33,707 nucleotides of DNA from CADEFF01 sp964569315 (GTDB taxonomy: Bacteria; Pseudomonadota; Alphaproteobacteria; Dongiales; Dongiaceae): contig CAZMUZ010000031.1 in assembly GCA_964569315.1 (NCBI GenBank), positions 1 through 33,707 of the forward strand, written 5' to 3'. The position numbers and the translations under genes were made by a program. This document shows positions 22,656-31,256 of the stretch, one piece after another. Each line of letters starts with the position of its first letter. The stretch's first letter is position 1. The notes beneath the pieces are model-generated. The model was not told the DNA's origin and ran no database searches. It was given only the letters and a program-made list of their open reading frames with translations.

Positions 22656-23516
22656 ATGGCACCAAGACCCTATTGGACAGGCGCGATCCGGTTGTCGCTG
22701 GTCGTGCTGCCGGTGCAGATTTTCTCCGCCCTCAACCGGCAGGGCGACGTCGCCTTTCACCAGATCCACAAGCCGACCGGCAAGCGCGTGCGGCATCAGA
22801 ATGTGGTGCCGGGCGTCGGGCCGGTGGAACGCGAAGACATCGTCAAGGGCTACGAATATGCGAAGGACCAGTATGTCTTGCTCGAGCCCGACGAGCTGAA
22901 GGACCTCAAGCTGGAATCAGCTGACAGCTTTTCGGTCGTCCAGTTCGTCGATCGCAACGATATCGACGCGATCTATTTCGACGACCCGTTCTTCGTGGTG
23001 CCCGACGGCGATGCGGCCCAGGAGCCTTTCGCCGTGATGCGCGAGGCGCTGCGTGAAGCGCGCAAGGTAGGTCTCGGTCAGATCGTGGTCGGCGGGCGTG
23101 AGCGGATCGCGGCCCTGCAACCTTGCGGCAAGGGCATGATGCTGGAGACGCTCCGCTACGAGAACGATCTCAAGGAAGCGGAGGATTTTTTCGCCGACGT
23201 CGACAAGGTGACGGTGGACAAGGATCAGCTCGCTCTCGCCAAGCAGCTCATCGAGCAGAAGGCCGGCAAGTTCGATCCGGCCAAGTTCAAGGATCACTAC
23301 GAAAACGCGGTCCGCGAGCTGATCAATCGGCGCATGAAGGGCAAGCGCGTCAAGGTCGAGCCCGAACCGAAGAAGAGCGGCGAGGTGATCGACTTCATGG
23401 AGGCCCTGCGGCGCAGCCTCGGCAAGGACGGCGGCCGGAAGGCGGCGAGCGCCGCGTCCGCGCGGAAGGCGAAGAAGCCGACGGCGAAGCGGAGCCAGAC
23501 GCGCCGCCGGGCATGA
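22656..23516 (+). CDS. ku: Non-homologous end joining protein Ku
   Basis: A 286-residue bacterial Ku, which forms a homodimeric ring on broken DNA ends and recruits LigD. It starts RPYWTGAIRLSLVVLPVQIF and has the Ku core: DVAFHQIHKPTGKRVRHQNV, EDIVKGYEYAKDQYVLLEPD, YFDDPFFVVPD, then GQIVVGGRERIAALQPCGKG and LAKQLIEQKAGKFDPAKFKD. The C-terminus is a Lys/Arg/Ala-rich tail (residues ~255-286) of the type that aids DNA binding. GAAGGAGAG precedes the ATG. The stop overlaps the ligD start (ATGA). Confidence 0.97.
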   Translation: MAPRPYWTGAIRLSLVVLPVQIFSALNRQGDVAFHQIHKPTGKRVRHQNVVPGVGPVEREDIVKGYEYAKDQYVLLEPDELKDLKLESADSFSVVQFVDRNDIDAIYFDDPFFVVPDGDAAQEPFAVMREALREARKVGLGQIVVGGRERIAALQPCGKGMMLETLRYENDLKEAEDFFADVDKVTVDKDQLALAKQLIEQKAGKFDPAKFKDHYENAVRELINRRMKGKRVKVEPEPKKSGEVIDFMEALRRSLGKDGGRKAASAASARKAKKPTAKRSQTRRRA

Positions 23517-26206
23517 CCGGGGCCGCGAAACGCCGCAGGCCGATCGGCGATCTCGGGCGCTATCGCGCGAAGCGCGATTTCGCCAGGACCGCGGAGCCGC
23601 GCGGCAGGAAGAAAGCACGGGCCGGCTTCGGCTATCTCATTCAGAAGCACGCCGCGAGCCGGCTGCATTACGACTTTCGCCTGGAGCTCGACGGGGTGCT
23701 GAAGAGCTGGGCCGTGACCCGGGGTCCGAGCCTCGATCCGGCGGACAAGCGCCTCGCGGTGCATGTCGAGGATCACCCGATCGAGTACGGCAAGTTCGAG
23801 GGCGTGATTCCGAAGGGCCAGTATGGCGGGGGCACCGTCATGCTCTGGGACCGGGGGACCTGGGAGCCGGTCGGCGATCCGCGAAAGATGTATCGCGAGG
23901 GCAGGCTCAAATTCCTGCTGCATGGCGAGCGGCTCGAGGGCGAATGGAATCTCGTGCGCATGCGCAGACGCTCGCCGAAGGACCGGCACGAGAACTGGCT
24001 GCTCATCAAGGGCGGCGACGAGGCGGCGGAGCGGGGCGGCGGCGATCGGCTGCTCGAGCGGGCGACGCGGAGCGTGGTTTCCGGGCTCGACATGGCTGGC
24101 ATCGCCGCCGAGGGGCCGACCTGGAACAGCAATCGCGGCAAGGCGGAGACACGCAAAGAGAAGCCGGCGGCGAAAGGGAAGGCCCGGGCGGTAAAATCCC
24201 GACGCCGGGCGAAGCCGCTGCTCGCGAAGGCCGCAGCCTCGAAGATCCTCGAGAAGGCCAGGCGCGCGGCCTTGCCGGGTTTCGTACCGCCGCAGCTCGC
24301 CACCCGCGTGGCCTCCCCGCCCGATGGCGCCGGCTGGGTCCATGAGATCAAGCTCGATGGCTACAGGATTCTCGCGCGGCTGGAGTCGGGCCGCGTGAAG
24401 CTCCTCACCCGGCGCGGCCTCGACTGGCATGTGCGGTTTCCCGAAATCGCGGCGGCGGTTGCCGCACTCCCCGCCGGCCGGGCGTTGCTCGACGGCGAAG
24501 CGATCGCGATCGATGCGGAGGGACATCCGAACTTCGGCATGCTGCAGCAAGCCCTGTCCGACGGCCATACCGACCGGTTGATGCTGATGCTGTTCGACCT
24601 GCTGCATCTCGACGGGCGCGACCTGCGCGCCCTTCCGCTGCGGGAGCGCAAGGAAATGCTCGCGGCGCTGCTCGGGAACGCCCGGGGTCCGCTGCGCTAT
24701 AGCGAGCATTTCGCTAACGGGCCGGCGGTGTATCATCGGACCTGCGAAATGAAGCTCGAGGGGCTCGTGTCGAAGCGTGCCGCCGACCCTTATCGCTCCG
24801 GTCGCAGCCTCGCGTGGCTCAAGTCGAAATGCCGCGAGCGGCAGGAATTCGTCATCGGCGGCTATACGCTGCCGACGGCCGGCAATCGCGGTATCGGCTC
24901 GCTGCTGCTGGGCTATATGACCGACCGCGGGTTACGCTACGCCGGCCGCGTCGGAACCGGTTTCAGCGACCGGAGCGGCGCCGACCTGAGGCGCCGGCTG
25001 AAGCCGCTCGAGCGCAGCAAGAGCCCGTTCCTCGCGATCGACGCAGCCGGGCGCCGGGGTGCGCGCTTTGTCGAGCCGGAGCTCGTGGCCGAAGTCGAGT
25101 TCTCCAACTGGACGCGCGACGATCTCGTGCGGCAGGCCGCCTTCGTCGGCCTGCGCGAGGACAAGCTCGCCTCGTCGATCGGACGCGAGCGCAGCCTGCC
25201 CGCCGGTCGCGCCGACGAAACCGCGGAACGTCCGGCCACCCTTCTCGCGCGGAAGAAGCCGGCCGCGAAATCCGCACCGCTTCGCCGGTCGGCGAAGGCG
25301 CCGAAACCCCGGGCCGCCGGTCCCGCGGCGAAAGGCGGCGACACGGTCATCGAAGGCGTCAGGCTCTCCCATCCCGAGAAGCCGCTCTATGGCAAGGACG
25401 GCCCGACGAAACGCGAACTCGCGGAGTACTATCTCGCGGTGGCCGGGCTCATCCTGCCGCATGTCGAGGGCCGGCCGCTCTCGATCGTTCGTTGCCCCGA
25501 CGGGCAGGGCAGGCCCTGCTTCTTTCAGAAGCATCTCTCCCCGGGCATGCCGTCGGCGATCGAGCCGATGCCGGTAAGGACCTCGGAAGGGATGGCGGAC
25601 TACGTCTCCATCGCCGATGCCGCGGGGCTGGTGGCCCTGGTGCAGTTCGGCGTGCTCGAGATCCATCCCTGGGGCTCGCCGCCGGGCGACATCGAATCCG
25701 CCGATCGAATCACGATCGACCTCGATCCGGATCCGTCCGTCGAATGGCGCGCGCTCATCGACGGCGTGCGGGATGTGCGCGACCGGCTGGCGGCGCTCGG
25801 CCTCCGGAGCTTCCTGAAGACGACGGGCGGGAAGGGGCTGCATGTCGTGGCGCCGCTCAACCCTCCGGTTGCCTGGCCGGTCGCCAGGAACTTCACGAAG
25901 CTGCTGGCCGAGCGCATGGCGGCGGAGCGGCCGGACCGCTACGTCGCCGTCGCCATGAAGCGGGCGCGGAAGGGAAGGATCTTCGTCGACTATCTGCGCA
26001 ATCAACGCGACGCCACGGCGATCGCGCCCTATTCCACGCGGGCGCGTCCCGGCGCCCCGGTATCGGTTCCGATCGAATGGGAGCAGCTCTCGACGAAGCT
26101 CCGCTCGGACCAGTACCGGACGGCGGATCTCCCGAAGCTACTCGCACGGCGGAAGCGCGATCCCTGGAAGGATTTCTTTCGCGTCCGTCAAACCATAGAG
26201 CTTTAG
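23513..26206 (+). CDS. ligD: Multifunctional DNA ligase D (phosphoesterase-ligase-polymerase)
   Basis: An 897-residue enzyme with all three NHEJ modules in the order PE-Lig-Pol, as in Pseudomonas. The 3'-phosphoesterase lies at about 20-180 (HAASRLHYDFRLELDG with His46, His52 and Asp54, then DHPIEYGKFEGVIPKGQYG). The ATP-dependent ligase lies at about 255-560 with adenylated Lys280 (HEIKLDGYR), LLDGEAI, EGLVSKRA and WLKSKC. The primase-like polymerase lies at about 610-895 with catalytic Asp736/Asp738 (TIDLDPD) and LKTTGGKGLHV. The linkers are Lys/Ala-rich. The start at 23513 overlaps the ku stop by four bases, so both are translated from one message. Confidence 0.96.
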   Translation: MTGAAKRRRPIGDLGRYRAKRDFARTAEPRGRKKARAGFGYLIQKHAASRLHYDFRLELDGVLKSWAVTRGPSLDPADKRLAVHVEDHPIEYGKFEGVIPKGQYGGGTVMLWDRGTWEPVGDPRKMYREGRLKFLLHGERLEGEWNLVRMRRRSPKDRHENWLLIKGGDEAAERGGGDRLLERATRSVVSGLDMAGIAAEGPTWNSNRGKAETRKEKPAAKGKARAVKSRRRAKPLLAKAAASKILEKARRAALPGFVPPQLATRVASPPDGAGWVHEIKLDGYRILARLESGRVKLLTRRGLDWHVRFPEIAAAVAALPAGRALLDGEAIAIDAEGHPNFGMLQQALSDGHTDRLMLMLFDLLHLDGRDLRALPLRERKEMLAALLGNARGPLRYSEHFANGPAVYHRTCEMKLEGLVSKRAADPYRSGRSLAWLKSKCRERQEFVIGGYTLPTAGNRGIGSLLLGYMTDRGLRYAGRVGTGFSDRSGADLRRRLKPLERSKSPFLAIDAAGRRGARFVEPELVAEVEFSNWTRDDLVRQAAFVGLREDKLASSIGRERSLPAGRADETAERPATLLARKKPAAKSAPLRRSAKAPKPRAAGPAAKGGDTVIEGVRLSHPEKPLYGKDGPTKRELAEYYLAVAGLILPHVEGRPLSIVRCPDGQGRPCFFQKHLSPGMPSAIEPMPVRTSEGMADYVSIADAAGLVALVQFGVLEIHPWGSPPGDIESADRITIDLDPDPSVEWRALIDGVRDVRDRLAALGLRSFLKTTGGKGLHVVAPLNPPVAWPVARNFTKLLAERMAAERPDRYVAVAMKRARKGRIFVDYLRNQRDATAIAPYSTRARPGAPVSVPIEWEQLSTKLRSDQYRTADLPKLLARRKRDPWKDFFRVRQTIEL

Positions 26207-26231
26207 GACATCCGGTCTCGCGACCGCGCGG

Positions 26232-26684
26232 CTATTCGATCGCGAAGAGCGCGGGCTCGCCCTTGCCGAACGACATGATCTCGAAGGGCCCCTCGCGCGC
26301 GCCGCCCATCCCGGGCGAGCCCGACGGCATGCCCGGAAGACTGATTCCCGCGATCTGCGGACGCTCGTTCAGGAGCCGCTCGATGCTGCCGACCGGCACA
26401 TGGCCTTCCACGACATAGCCCTGGATCAGCGTCGTGTGACATCCGCCAAGCTCCGCGGGAATGCCGTGCTCCGCTTTCATCCGGTCCAGCGTCGCCGTTT
26501 CGATCACGTCGATCTGGAACCCGTGATCCCGTAAGTAGCGCGCATACTCGTCGCAACAGCCGCAGTCCGGATTCTTGTAGAGCGTCCCTGTACGAGCCGG
26601 TTCCGACGCCAGCGCCAGATAGGCAGGCGTTACCAGATAGGCCGGCGTCATAAGGATCATCAGGGCAAAAATCAGACGGCGCAT
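26232..26684 (-). CDS. DUF411 putative metal-binding periplasmic protein
   Basis: A 150-residue protein with a signal peptide (LIFALMILMTPAYLVTPAYL…LASEP). Mature motifs are LYKNPDCGCCDEYARYLRDH with three Cys, GIPAELGGCHTTLI, GYVVEGHVPVGSIERLL, and ISLPGMPSGSPGM, the full DUF411 signature. Family members often sit near copper-handling genes, and the Cys/Met residues suggest metal binding; no other copper genes are visible here. It is convergent with ligD with a 25-base gap. Confidence 0.9.
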   Translation of the reverse strand: MRRLIFALMILMTPAYLVTPAYLALASEPARTGTLYKNPDCGCCDEYARYLRDHGFQIDVIETATLDRMKAEHGIPAELGGCHTTLIQGYVVEGHVPVGSIERLLNERPQIAGISLPGMPSGSPGMGGAREGPFEIMSFGKGEPALFAIE

Positions 26685-26902
26685 TTGCGCGAAACTCCGG
26701 CTGCGTTGACGGGTTTCTCCACCCTATACCGGTGCCCCGGCGCCGTCGATCCGGCCGCCGGCGCCGCTTCGCCCCCGCTATCACATTGCCGTGACATCGC
26801 GCGGGCCTGGGTCGTCGAGGCGGCAATTCCACAATCCTGCCGTAATTCGCCCGTGAGAGCCGATATCGACAACTCGCGTTGAAACGACCTTGGGAGACTC
26901 TC

Positions 26903-27508
26903 ATGCGACGGCGGTCACTGACTTCTCTGATTCTCGCGCTTCCCATACTGGGCCTGCTGGGAGCCGTGCCTGCGCAAGCCGACCATGACGGCTCGCGCAA
27001 TCAGGGTTATTGGGGCGGCTACTACGGTGGCGACGGCAATCGTTACAACCGGCTCCCTGGCGGGAGCTGGGTGAATAGCTGCAAGAACGTCGAGGTGCAG
27101 GGCAATTCGCTGCGCGCCGATTGCCGGCGGCATGACGGAAGCTGGAACCGGGCAGGGCTGGATTTCACCCGTTGCCCCGCGGGCCTCAGGAACAATGGCG
27201 GCCGGCTGGAATGCGAAAGCCGCGGCTGGAGCAACTGGGGCAATAACGGTTGGCCCAATAACGGCTGGGGCAATAACGGCTGGTCCAACAACGGTTGGGG
27301 CAACAACAATTGGGCCCGCTACAACAACGGCCGCGTGCCCAACGGGAGTTTCCGCGACAGTTGCCGGCAGGAGCGCGTCGACGGCTACGTTCTGCGCGCG
27401 AAATGCCGCGAGAATGACGGCGAATATCGCCAGGCCGCGCTGGATCTCCGGCAGTGCGGCGGCGACATCTTCAACCAGAACGGAAAGCTGAGGTGCCGCA
27501 AAAACTAG
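26903..27508 (+). CDS. Secreted protein with two CVNH (cyanovirin-N homology) domains
   Basis: A 201-residue protein. Residues 1-27 are a signal peptide (LILALPILGLLGAVPAQA). Domain 1 (about 51-104) reads GGSWVNSCKNVEVQGNSLRA, with DCRRHDG, LDFTRC and NNGGRLEC. Domain 2 (about 146-201) reads NGSFRDSCRQERVDGYVLRA, with KCRENDG, LDLRQC and NQNGKLRC. Each shows the SC…C…LD…C…NGxLxC pattern of CVNH lectin folds. A W-x-N-N-G repeat linker joins them. CVNH proteins bind oligosaccharides, often high-mannose; the ligand here is unknown. The start at 26903 has GGGAG upstream. Confidence 0.85.
   Translation: MRRRSLTSLILALPILGLLGAVPAQADHDGSRNQGYWGGYYGGDGNRYNRLPGGSWVNSCKNVEVQGNSLRADCRRHDGSWNRAGLDFTRCPAGLRNNGGRLECESRGWSNWGNNGWPNNGWGNNGWSNNGWGNNNWARYNNGRVPNGSFRDSCRQERVDGYVLRAKCRENDGEYRQAALDLRQCGGDIFNQNGKLRCRKN
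27236..27310 (+). repeat. Five 15-base repeats encoding W-x-N-N-G linker
   Basis: Five in-frame 15-base units encode WGNNG, WPNNG, WGNNG, WSNNG and WGNNN (residues 112-136) between the two CVNH domains. The units are near identical, so copy number may vary between strains. Confidence 0.85.
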
Positions 27509-27542
27509 GCTGCACCGGACTCAACCGGAGCGCCGGACAGGT

Positions 27543-27586
27543 GGCCGGCGGCGAAGTTCCCCCTCGCCGCCGGCCGCTTGATCGTT
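27543..27586 (+). terminator. Probable terminator after the two-domain CVNH gene
   Basis: A 12-bp perfect GC-rich stem (27543-27554 with 27564-27575), 9-base loop, then GCTTGATCGTTT. The T-run is imperfect, so read-through to the next CVNH gene is possible. Confidence 0.5.
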
Positions 27587-27677
27587 TGCTCGCGAGCGGT
27601 CATGTCTATGGCAGGCGAGTTGGTACAGGTCGGCGGCGCAACGTGCGGCGGTGCGCTGCCGGAACATGGAGGTCGCG

Positions 27678-28043
27678 ATGCTCGGACGCTGGTTGCTCTT
27701 TCTCTCCTGCCTTGCGCTGTCGGGCTGGATCGCCGCGACCCCGGCGGAGGCGGGCAGCAGGACTGCCGAACCCGTTCAGCTCGCCGGCTGGTTCGACGAT
27801 CTCTTCTCCAACGCGCCCGGCGGCAGCTATCGGAGCAGCTGTCGCGACGAGCGCGTGAAGAACCACGTCCTGACCGCCGAATGCCGGCGCGACAACGGCG
27901 ACTATCGGAAAGCCTCGCTCGATCTGCGCAACTGCGACGGCAACATTCGCAACGACAACGGAAAGCTCATCTGCGAGAAGAGCGGCCACCGTCGCTCCGA
28001 CGATCGGGTGCTCAACCCGAACCGGGATGCGGGCAAGGACTAG
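27678..28043 (+). CDS. Secreted single CVNH-domain protein
   Basis: A 121-residue protein with a signal peptide (LLFLSCLALSGWIAATPAEA) and one CVNH domain at about 47-100: APGGSYRSSCRDERVKNHVL, AECRRDNGDYRKASLDLRNC and DNGKLICE. It is closest to domain 2 of the upstream protein (both have SCR(Q/D)ERV, C-R-x-NDG-like turn, YR(Q/K)A, LDLR). The tail of about 20 residues is polar. The start at 27678 is chosen for GGAGG at ideal spacing; an ATG four codons upstream is less likely. It is convergent with the hybrid kinase gene; only three bases separate the stops. Confidence 0.85.
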   Translation: MLGRWLLFLSCLALSGWIAATPAEAGSRTAEPVQLAGWFDDLFSNAPGGSYRSSCRDERVKNHVLTAECRRDNGDYRKASLDLRNCDGNIRNDNGKLICEKSGHRRSDDRVLNPNRDAGKD

Positions 28044-28046
28044 CCG

Positions 28047-30194
28047 CTATTCGCCGGTCGGGGCGGTCAGGGCCGCCCGGATCTTCCGGGCGAGCTCGTC
28101 GCGACGGTAAGGCTTGTTCAGCAGCATGACGCCCTCGTCGAGCTTTCCCTGATGCAGGATCGTGTCCTCCGTATAGCCTGACGTGTAGAGCACCCGGAGG
28201 CCCGGCTGCCGGCGCCTCAGTTCCAGCGCGAGGCTCGGGCCGCTGATGCCGCCCGGCATGATGACGTCGGTGAAGAGCAGGTCGATGGGCTTGGCCCGCT
28301 CGAAGGCGGCGATGGCGAGCTGGCCGTTGGCCGCTTCCGCCACGCGGTATCCCATGGCGACCAGCATGTTGACCGCGATTTCGCGCACGGCGTTGTCGTC
28401 TTCGGCGACGAGAATGAGCTCGCCCCGGCCGACGTTCTCGACGGCCCGGAATGCGGCCCGGTCCGCCGGCGGCCGGGCGGTCCGGATGCGCGGCAGATAG
28501 AGACGCACGGTCGTCCCGCGGCCGACCTCGCTCGCGATCGTCATGTGCCCGCCCGACTGCTTGGCGAAGCCGAACACCATGCTGAGGCCGAGGCCGGTAC
28601 CCTTGCCCACGTCTTTCGTCGTGAAGAAGGGCTCGATCGCGCTGGCCAGCACCTCGGGGGCCATGCCGCAGCCATCGTCGGACACCGCGAGGGATATGTA
28701 GGCGCCGGGCGCGAGCTCGCCATAGCCGTCGATCTCGCTGTCGCCGACCTCGAGGTTTGCGGTCTCGATCGTGAGCTGGCCGCCGTTGTCCATGGCATCG
28801 CGCGCATTGATCGCGAGGTTGAGGAGGGCGGCCTCCACCTGATTCGGATCGGCCTCCGCCTCCCAGAGCTCGGCGCCGAGCTCGGTTCGCACGTCGATAT
28901 GCTCGCCCAGTGTGCGCTCGAGCAGCGGCTTCATGTTGGTGACGAAGCTGTTGACGTTGACGGCACGGGGTTCCAGCGGCTGGCGGCGCGCGAAAGCCAG
29001 CAGCCGCTTGGTGAGCTCGGCGCCCTGCTGGCCCGCCTGCAGGATGTTGCGGAGATATTTGCGGCCTTCGGGATCGCGGCCGTCCCAACGCTCGTCCAGA
29101 AGCTCGACGCTGCTGATGATGACGGTAAGCAGGTTGTTGAAATCGTGCGCGACGCCGCCGGTGAGCTTGCCGATCGCTTCCACCTTCAGCGCCTGATGGA
29201 GCTGCTGCTCGATGGCCTTGCGGTCGGTGATGTCCTCGGAAAAACCCAGCAGATATTGCGGCCTTCCCTCGGCGTCCTGCACGGGAATCTTGACCGTCCG
29301 CAGCGTCCGCACGCCCTTGTAGCGCGTGGTGATGCTTTCTTCGGGGGTTACGGTCGGCCCTCCGCTCTCGATCATGGCGCGATCGCGCGCGACGAACTGG
29401 TCGGCCTGGTCCTTGGGGAAGAAGTCGTAGTCGCTCTTGCCGATGAGCTCGCTGCGGCTGTAGCCGAGAAGCTCCTCGCCGGCCCGGTTGAACAGCACGA
29501 AGCGGTGATCGACCGCATCCTTCACGAACAGCATGCCGGGCAGGTTCTCGATGACCGTATCGAGGAAGGCCGTCGTGTTCTTCAGCGCCTCCTCCGCCTT
29601 CCGCCTTTCGCCGATCTCGGCGCGAAGCTCGGCATTGCGTTCCGAGACGCGAAGCTGGAGTTCGCCATTGTCGCGGATCTGCCGCGCCAGCGCGTGGTTT
29701 GCCTCCTGAAGCTCATGGATCCGCAAGCGCTGGGCATCGGCGGCTTCTTCCTGTGCCTCGCCTTCGCGCCGCAGCCGCCTGAGGTCGGTCACGTCCTCGA
29801 CGCGATGGACGATCCAGGCGAGCGCGCCCTGCCGATCGAGCACGGGCAGGTTGAGCGGCGACCAGCAGCGTTCCTCGGGTCCGCCGCCCTTGGCATCCGG
29901 CAGCGGGGCCGCATGGTCCTGGTCTGCCATCCGGTCGGGGCAGCGGCTCGCGACCACCCGATCGAGCGAGGCGCGCAGCTTGGCGGTGCCCGCAGCCCCG
30001 GGATCGCTCGGATCGTCGGGAAAGACGTCGAAAATGCCGCGGCCGAGCATCTTCTCGCGCTCGGTCCCGGTGGCGCGGCAATAGCCGTCGCTGACGGCGA
30101 GGATCGTCAGACGGGGGTCGAGGACGAGGAAAAGCCCCGGGCCCGCCTCGAAAAGTGATCGGTAGTCGATCAGGTCGGAGGAGCCTCCGGACAT
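28047..30194 (-). CDS. Hybrid sensor histidine kinase with PAS domains and C-terminal receiver
   Basis: A 715-residue soluble kinase with no membrane segment. It has an N-terminal PAS domain (about 10-140: LFEAGPGLFLVLDPRLTILA…WIVHRVEDVT), then a coiled coil (145-205). A second PAS with PAC follows (207-330: VIENLPGMLFVKD, FNRAGEELLGYSR, LLGFSEDITDRK). The HisKA domain has phospho-acceptor His350 (GGVAHDFNNLLTVI). The HATPase domain has NLAINARDAM, DDGCGM and GTGLGLSMV. The receiver has acceptor Asp643 (LFTDVIMPGG) and a conserved Lys in LLNKPY. The H-box belongs to the HWE-unrelated 'HDFNN' class. A CtrA-type box lies about 50 bases upstream. The signal sensed is unknown. Confidence 0.93.
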   Translation of the reverse strand: MSGGSSDLIDYRSLFEAGPGLFLVLDPRLTILAVSDGYCRATGTEREKMLGRGIFDVFPDDPSDPGAAGTAKLRASLDRVVASRCPDRMADQDHAAPLPDAKGGGPEERCWSPLNLPVLDRQGALAWIVHRVEDVTDLRRLRREGEAQEEAADAQRLRIHELQEANHALARQIRDNGELQLRVSERNAELRAEIGERRKAEEALKNTTAFLDTVIENLPGMLFVKDAVDHRFVLFNRAGEELLGYSRSELIGKSDYDFFPKDQADQFVARDRAMIESGGPTVTPEESITTRYKGVRTLRTVKIPVQDAEGRPQYLLGFSEDITDRKAIEQQLHQALKVEAIGKLTGGVAHDFNNLLTVIISSVELLDERWDGRDPEGRKYLRNILQAGQQGAELTKRLLAFARRQPLEPRAVNVNSFVTNMKPLLERTLGEHIDVRTELGAELWEAEADPNQVEAALLNLAINARDAMDNGGQLTIETANLEVGDSEIDGYGELAPGAYISLAVSDDGCGMAPEVLASAIEPFFTTKDVGKGTGLGLSMVFGFAKQSGGHMTIASEVGRGTTVRLYLPRIRTARPPADRAAFRAVENVGRGELILVAEDDNAVREIAVNMLVAMGYRVAEAANGQLAIAAFERAKPIDLLFTDVIMPGGISGPSLALELRRRQPGLRVLYTSGYTEDTILHQGKLDEGVMLLNKPYRRDELARKIRAALTAPTGE

Positions 30195-30242
30195 GGAAGG
30201 CAAGCCAGCCTCATTGTATCGGGCAACAGTGGTAAATCTTCG

Positions 30243-30258
30243 TTAACTGAGCGTTAAC
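30243..30258. promoter_or_regulatory. CtrA-type binding box upstream of the hybrid kinase gene
   Basis: TTAA (30243-30246), seven bases, TTAAC (30254-30258): the complete CtrA consensus. Because TTAA is palindromic, it also reads TTAA-N7-TTAAC on the minus strand toward the kinase gene. It is centred in the 98-base gap between the kinase start and the stop of the upstream AstE-like gene. Confidence 0.55.
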
Positions 30259-30292
30259 GCCGTCGCCCGGCCGCAAGAGCTGCGGTACCCGC

Positions 30293-31231
30293 TCAGCGGG
30301 AGCTGCGATCCTCGACGGCAAGGGTCGCGAGGCGGCGGCCGACATGGACGGCCGATATGGGTTGCAGCTCGATGAGGAGACCCGGCTTCGGCGACGTCAC
30401 CATGGCAAGCTTCTCGCCCGCGAAGCTGCGGATATAGCCGATCCGCTCGCCCCGCTTTACCCGGTCCCCAGGTTTTCGCTCGGATTCGAAGAGGCCGCCC
30501 TGGCCGGCATGGACCGTATGGCGCCGCAGCGCGATCCGGCCCTTCGGCTTGGCGCGCGACCGCAGCCTCGGCGCCGAGCTCAGCATGTTCAGCACGGCGT
30601 TGGCGCCGGTATAGGCGCCGACCAGGTCGAGCGTATGGAAGCCCGGGAGCTCGATGGTGACAGCCGGCTTCCCGAGCTTCACCGACCAGGCGGACCAGCT
30701 CCGGTCGAGCCCGGCGAGATCGGAGAGGGCCGCCGGCATCTCCCCGATCACCGGAAGGGAGGAGGTGGCCGCCCAAGCCGCGACCCGCGCCTCGAGGCCC
30801 GCATCCGAAAAATGGTCGAGCAGCACGAAAGGCACCGACCAGCCGGCGGTGTGGACATCGATCAGCGCGTCGTGTTTTGCCAGCAGCCTGACCAGCGCCG
30901 CGGCGAGCCGGTCGGCGAGGCCGCCCTCGGCGCTTCCGGGGAACCGCCGATTGAGGTCGATGTTCTCATGCGGCACCAGCCGCTGGCTCGCCCGGGCCGC
31001 GAGCTGGTTGACGCAGGGGATCAGGGTCACGGATCCGCCGGTCACCCAGTCGGCGAGCCCTTCCGCGACATACCAGAGGGCGCCGGTCGAGGTCACCTCG
31101 TCGCCATGCACCGCGCCCGTCACGAGAAGGCGGGGGCCGGGCGTGCCGGTGCGGAAGCGCCAGCCGATCAGGCTGGTGGACTGGCCGGGATCGTCGTTGC
31201 CGACCTTGATCTCGAACTTTTCGTGCCGCAT
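30293..31231 (-). CDS. Succinylglutamate desuccinylase/aspartoacylase family zinc hydrolase
   Basis: A 312-residue protein of the AstE/AspA (M14-like) family. Zinc ligands are visible as His42 and Glu45 (GAVHGDE) and His127 (DVHTAG). Substrate-binding NRRFPG is at 94-99 and the candidate catalytic Glu194 lies in TIELPG. The C-terminal quarter is a biotinyl-lipoyl-like beta barrel (GGLFESERKPGDRVKRGERI). Family members cleave N-acyl amino acids; the substrate here is unknown. ATG at 31231 without a strong ribosome-binding site. The small gene upstream ends 25 bases before, so they may be cotranscribed. Confidence 0.9.
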   Translation of the reverse strand: MRHEKFEIKVGNDDPGQSTSLIGWRFRTGTPGPRLLVTGAVHGDEVTSTGALWYVAEGLADWVTGGSVTLIPCVNQLAARASQRLVPHENIDLNRRFPGSAEGGLADRLAAALVRLLAKHDALIDVHTAGWSVPFVLLDHFSDAGLEARVAAWAATSSLPVIGEMPAALSDLAGLDRSWSAWSVKLGKPAVTIELPGFHTLDLVGAYTGANAVLNMLSSAPRLRSRAKPKGRIALRRHTVHAGQGGLFESERKPGDRVKRGERIGYIRSFAGEKLAMVTSPKPGLLIELQPISAVHVGRRLATLAVEDRSSR

Positions 31232-31256
31232 GCGGCGGGCGGCGCCGGCCGGTGGA

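Noticed and set aside
20383..22665. 760-codon minus-strand frame opposite the peptidoglycan-binding protein gene
   Set aside because: It is the mirror of a real gene with clear domains; its product is very Arg-rich and no motif is present.
24814..26418. 534-codon plus-strand frame inside ligD in another frame
   Set aside because: LigD motifs run through the whole region in the other frame; this frame gives Arg/Pro-rich sequence without domains.
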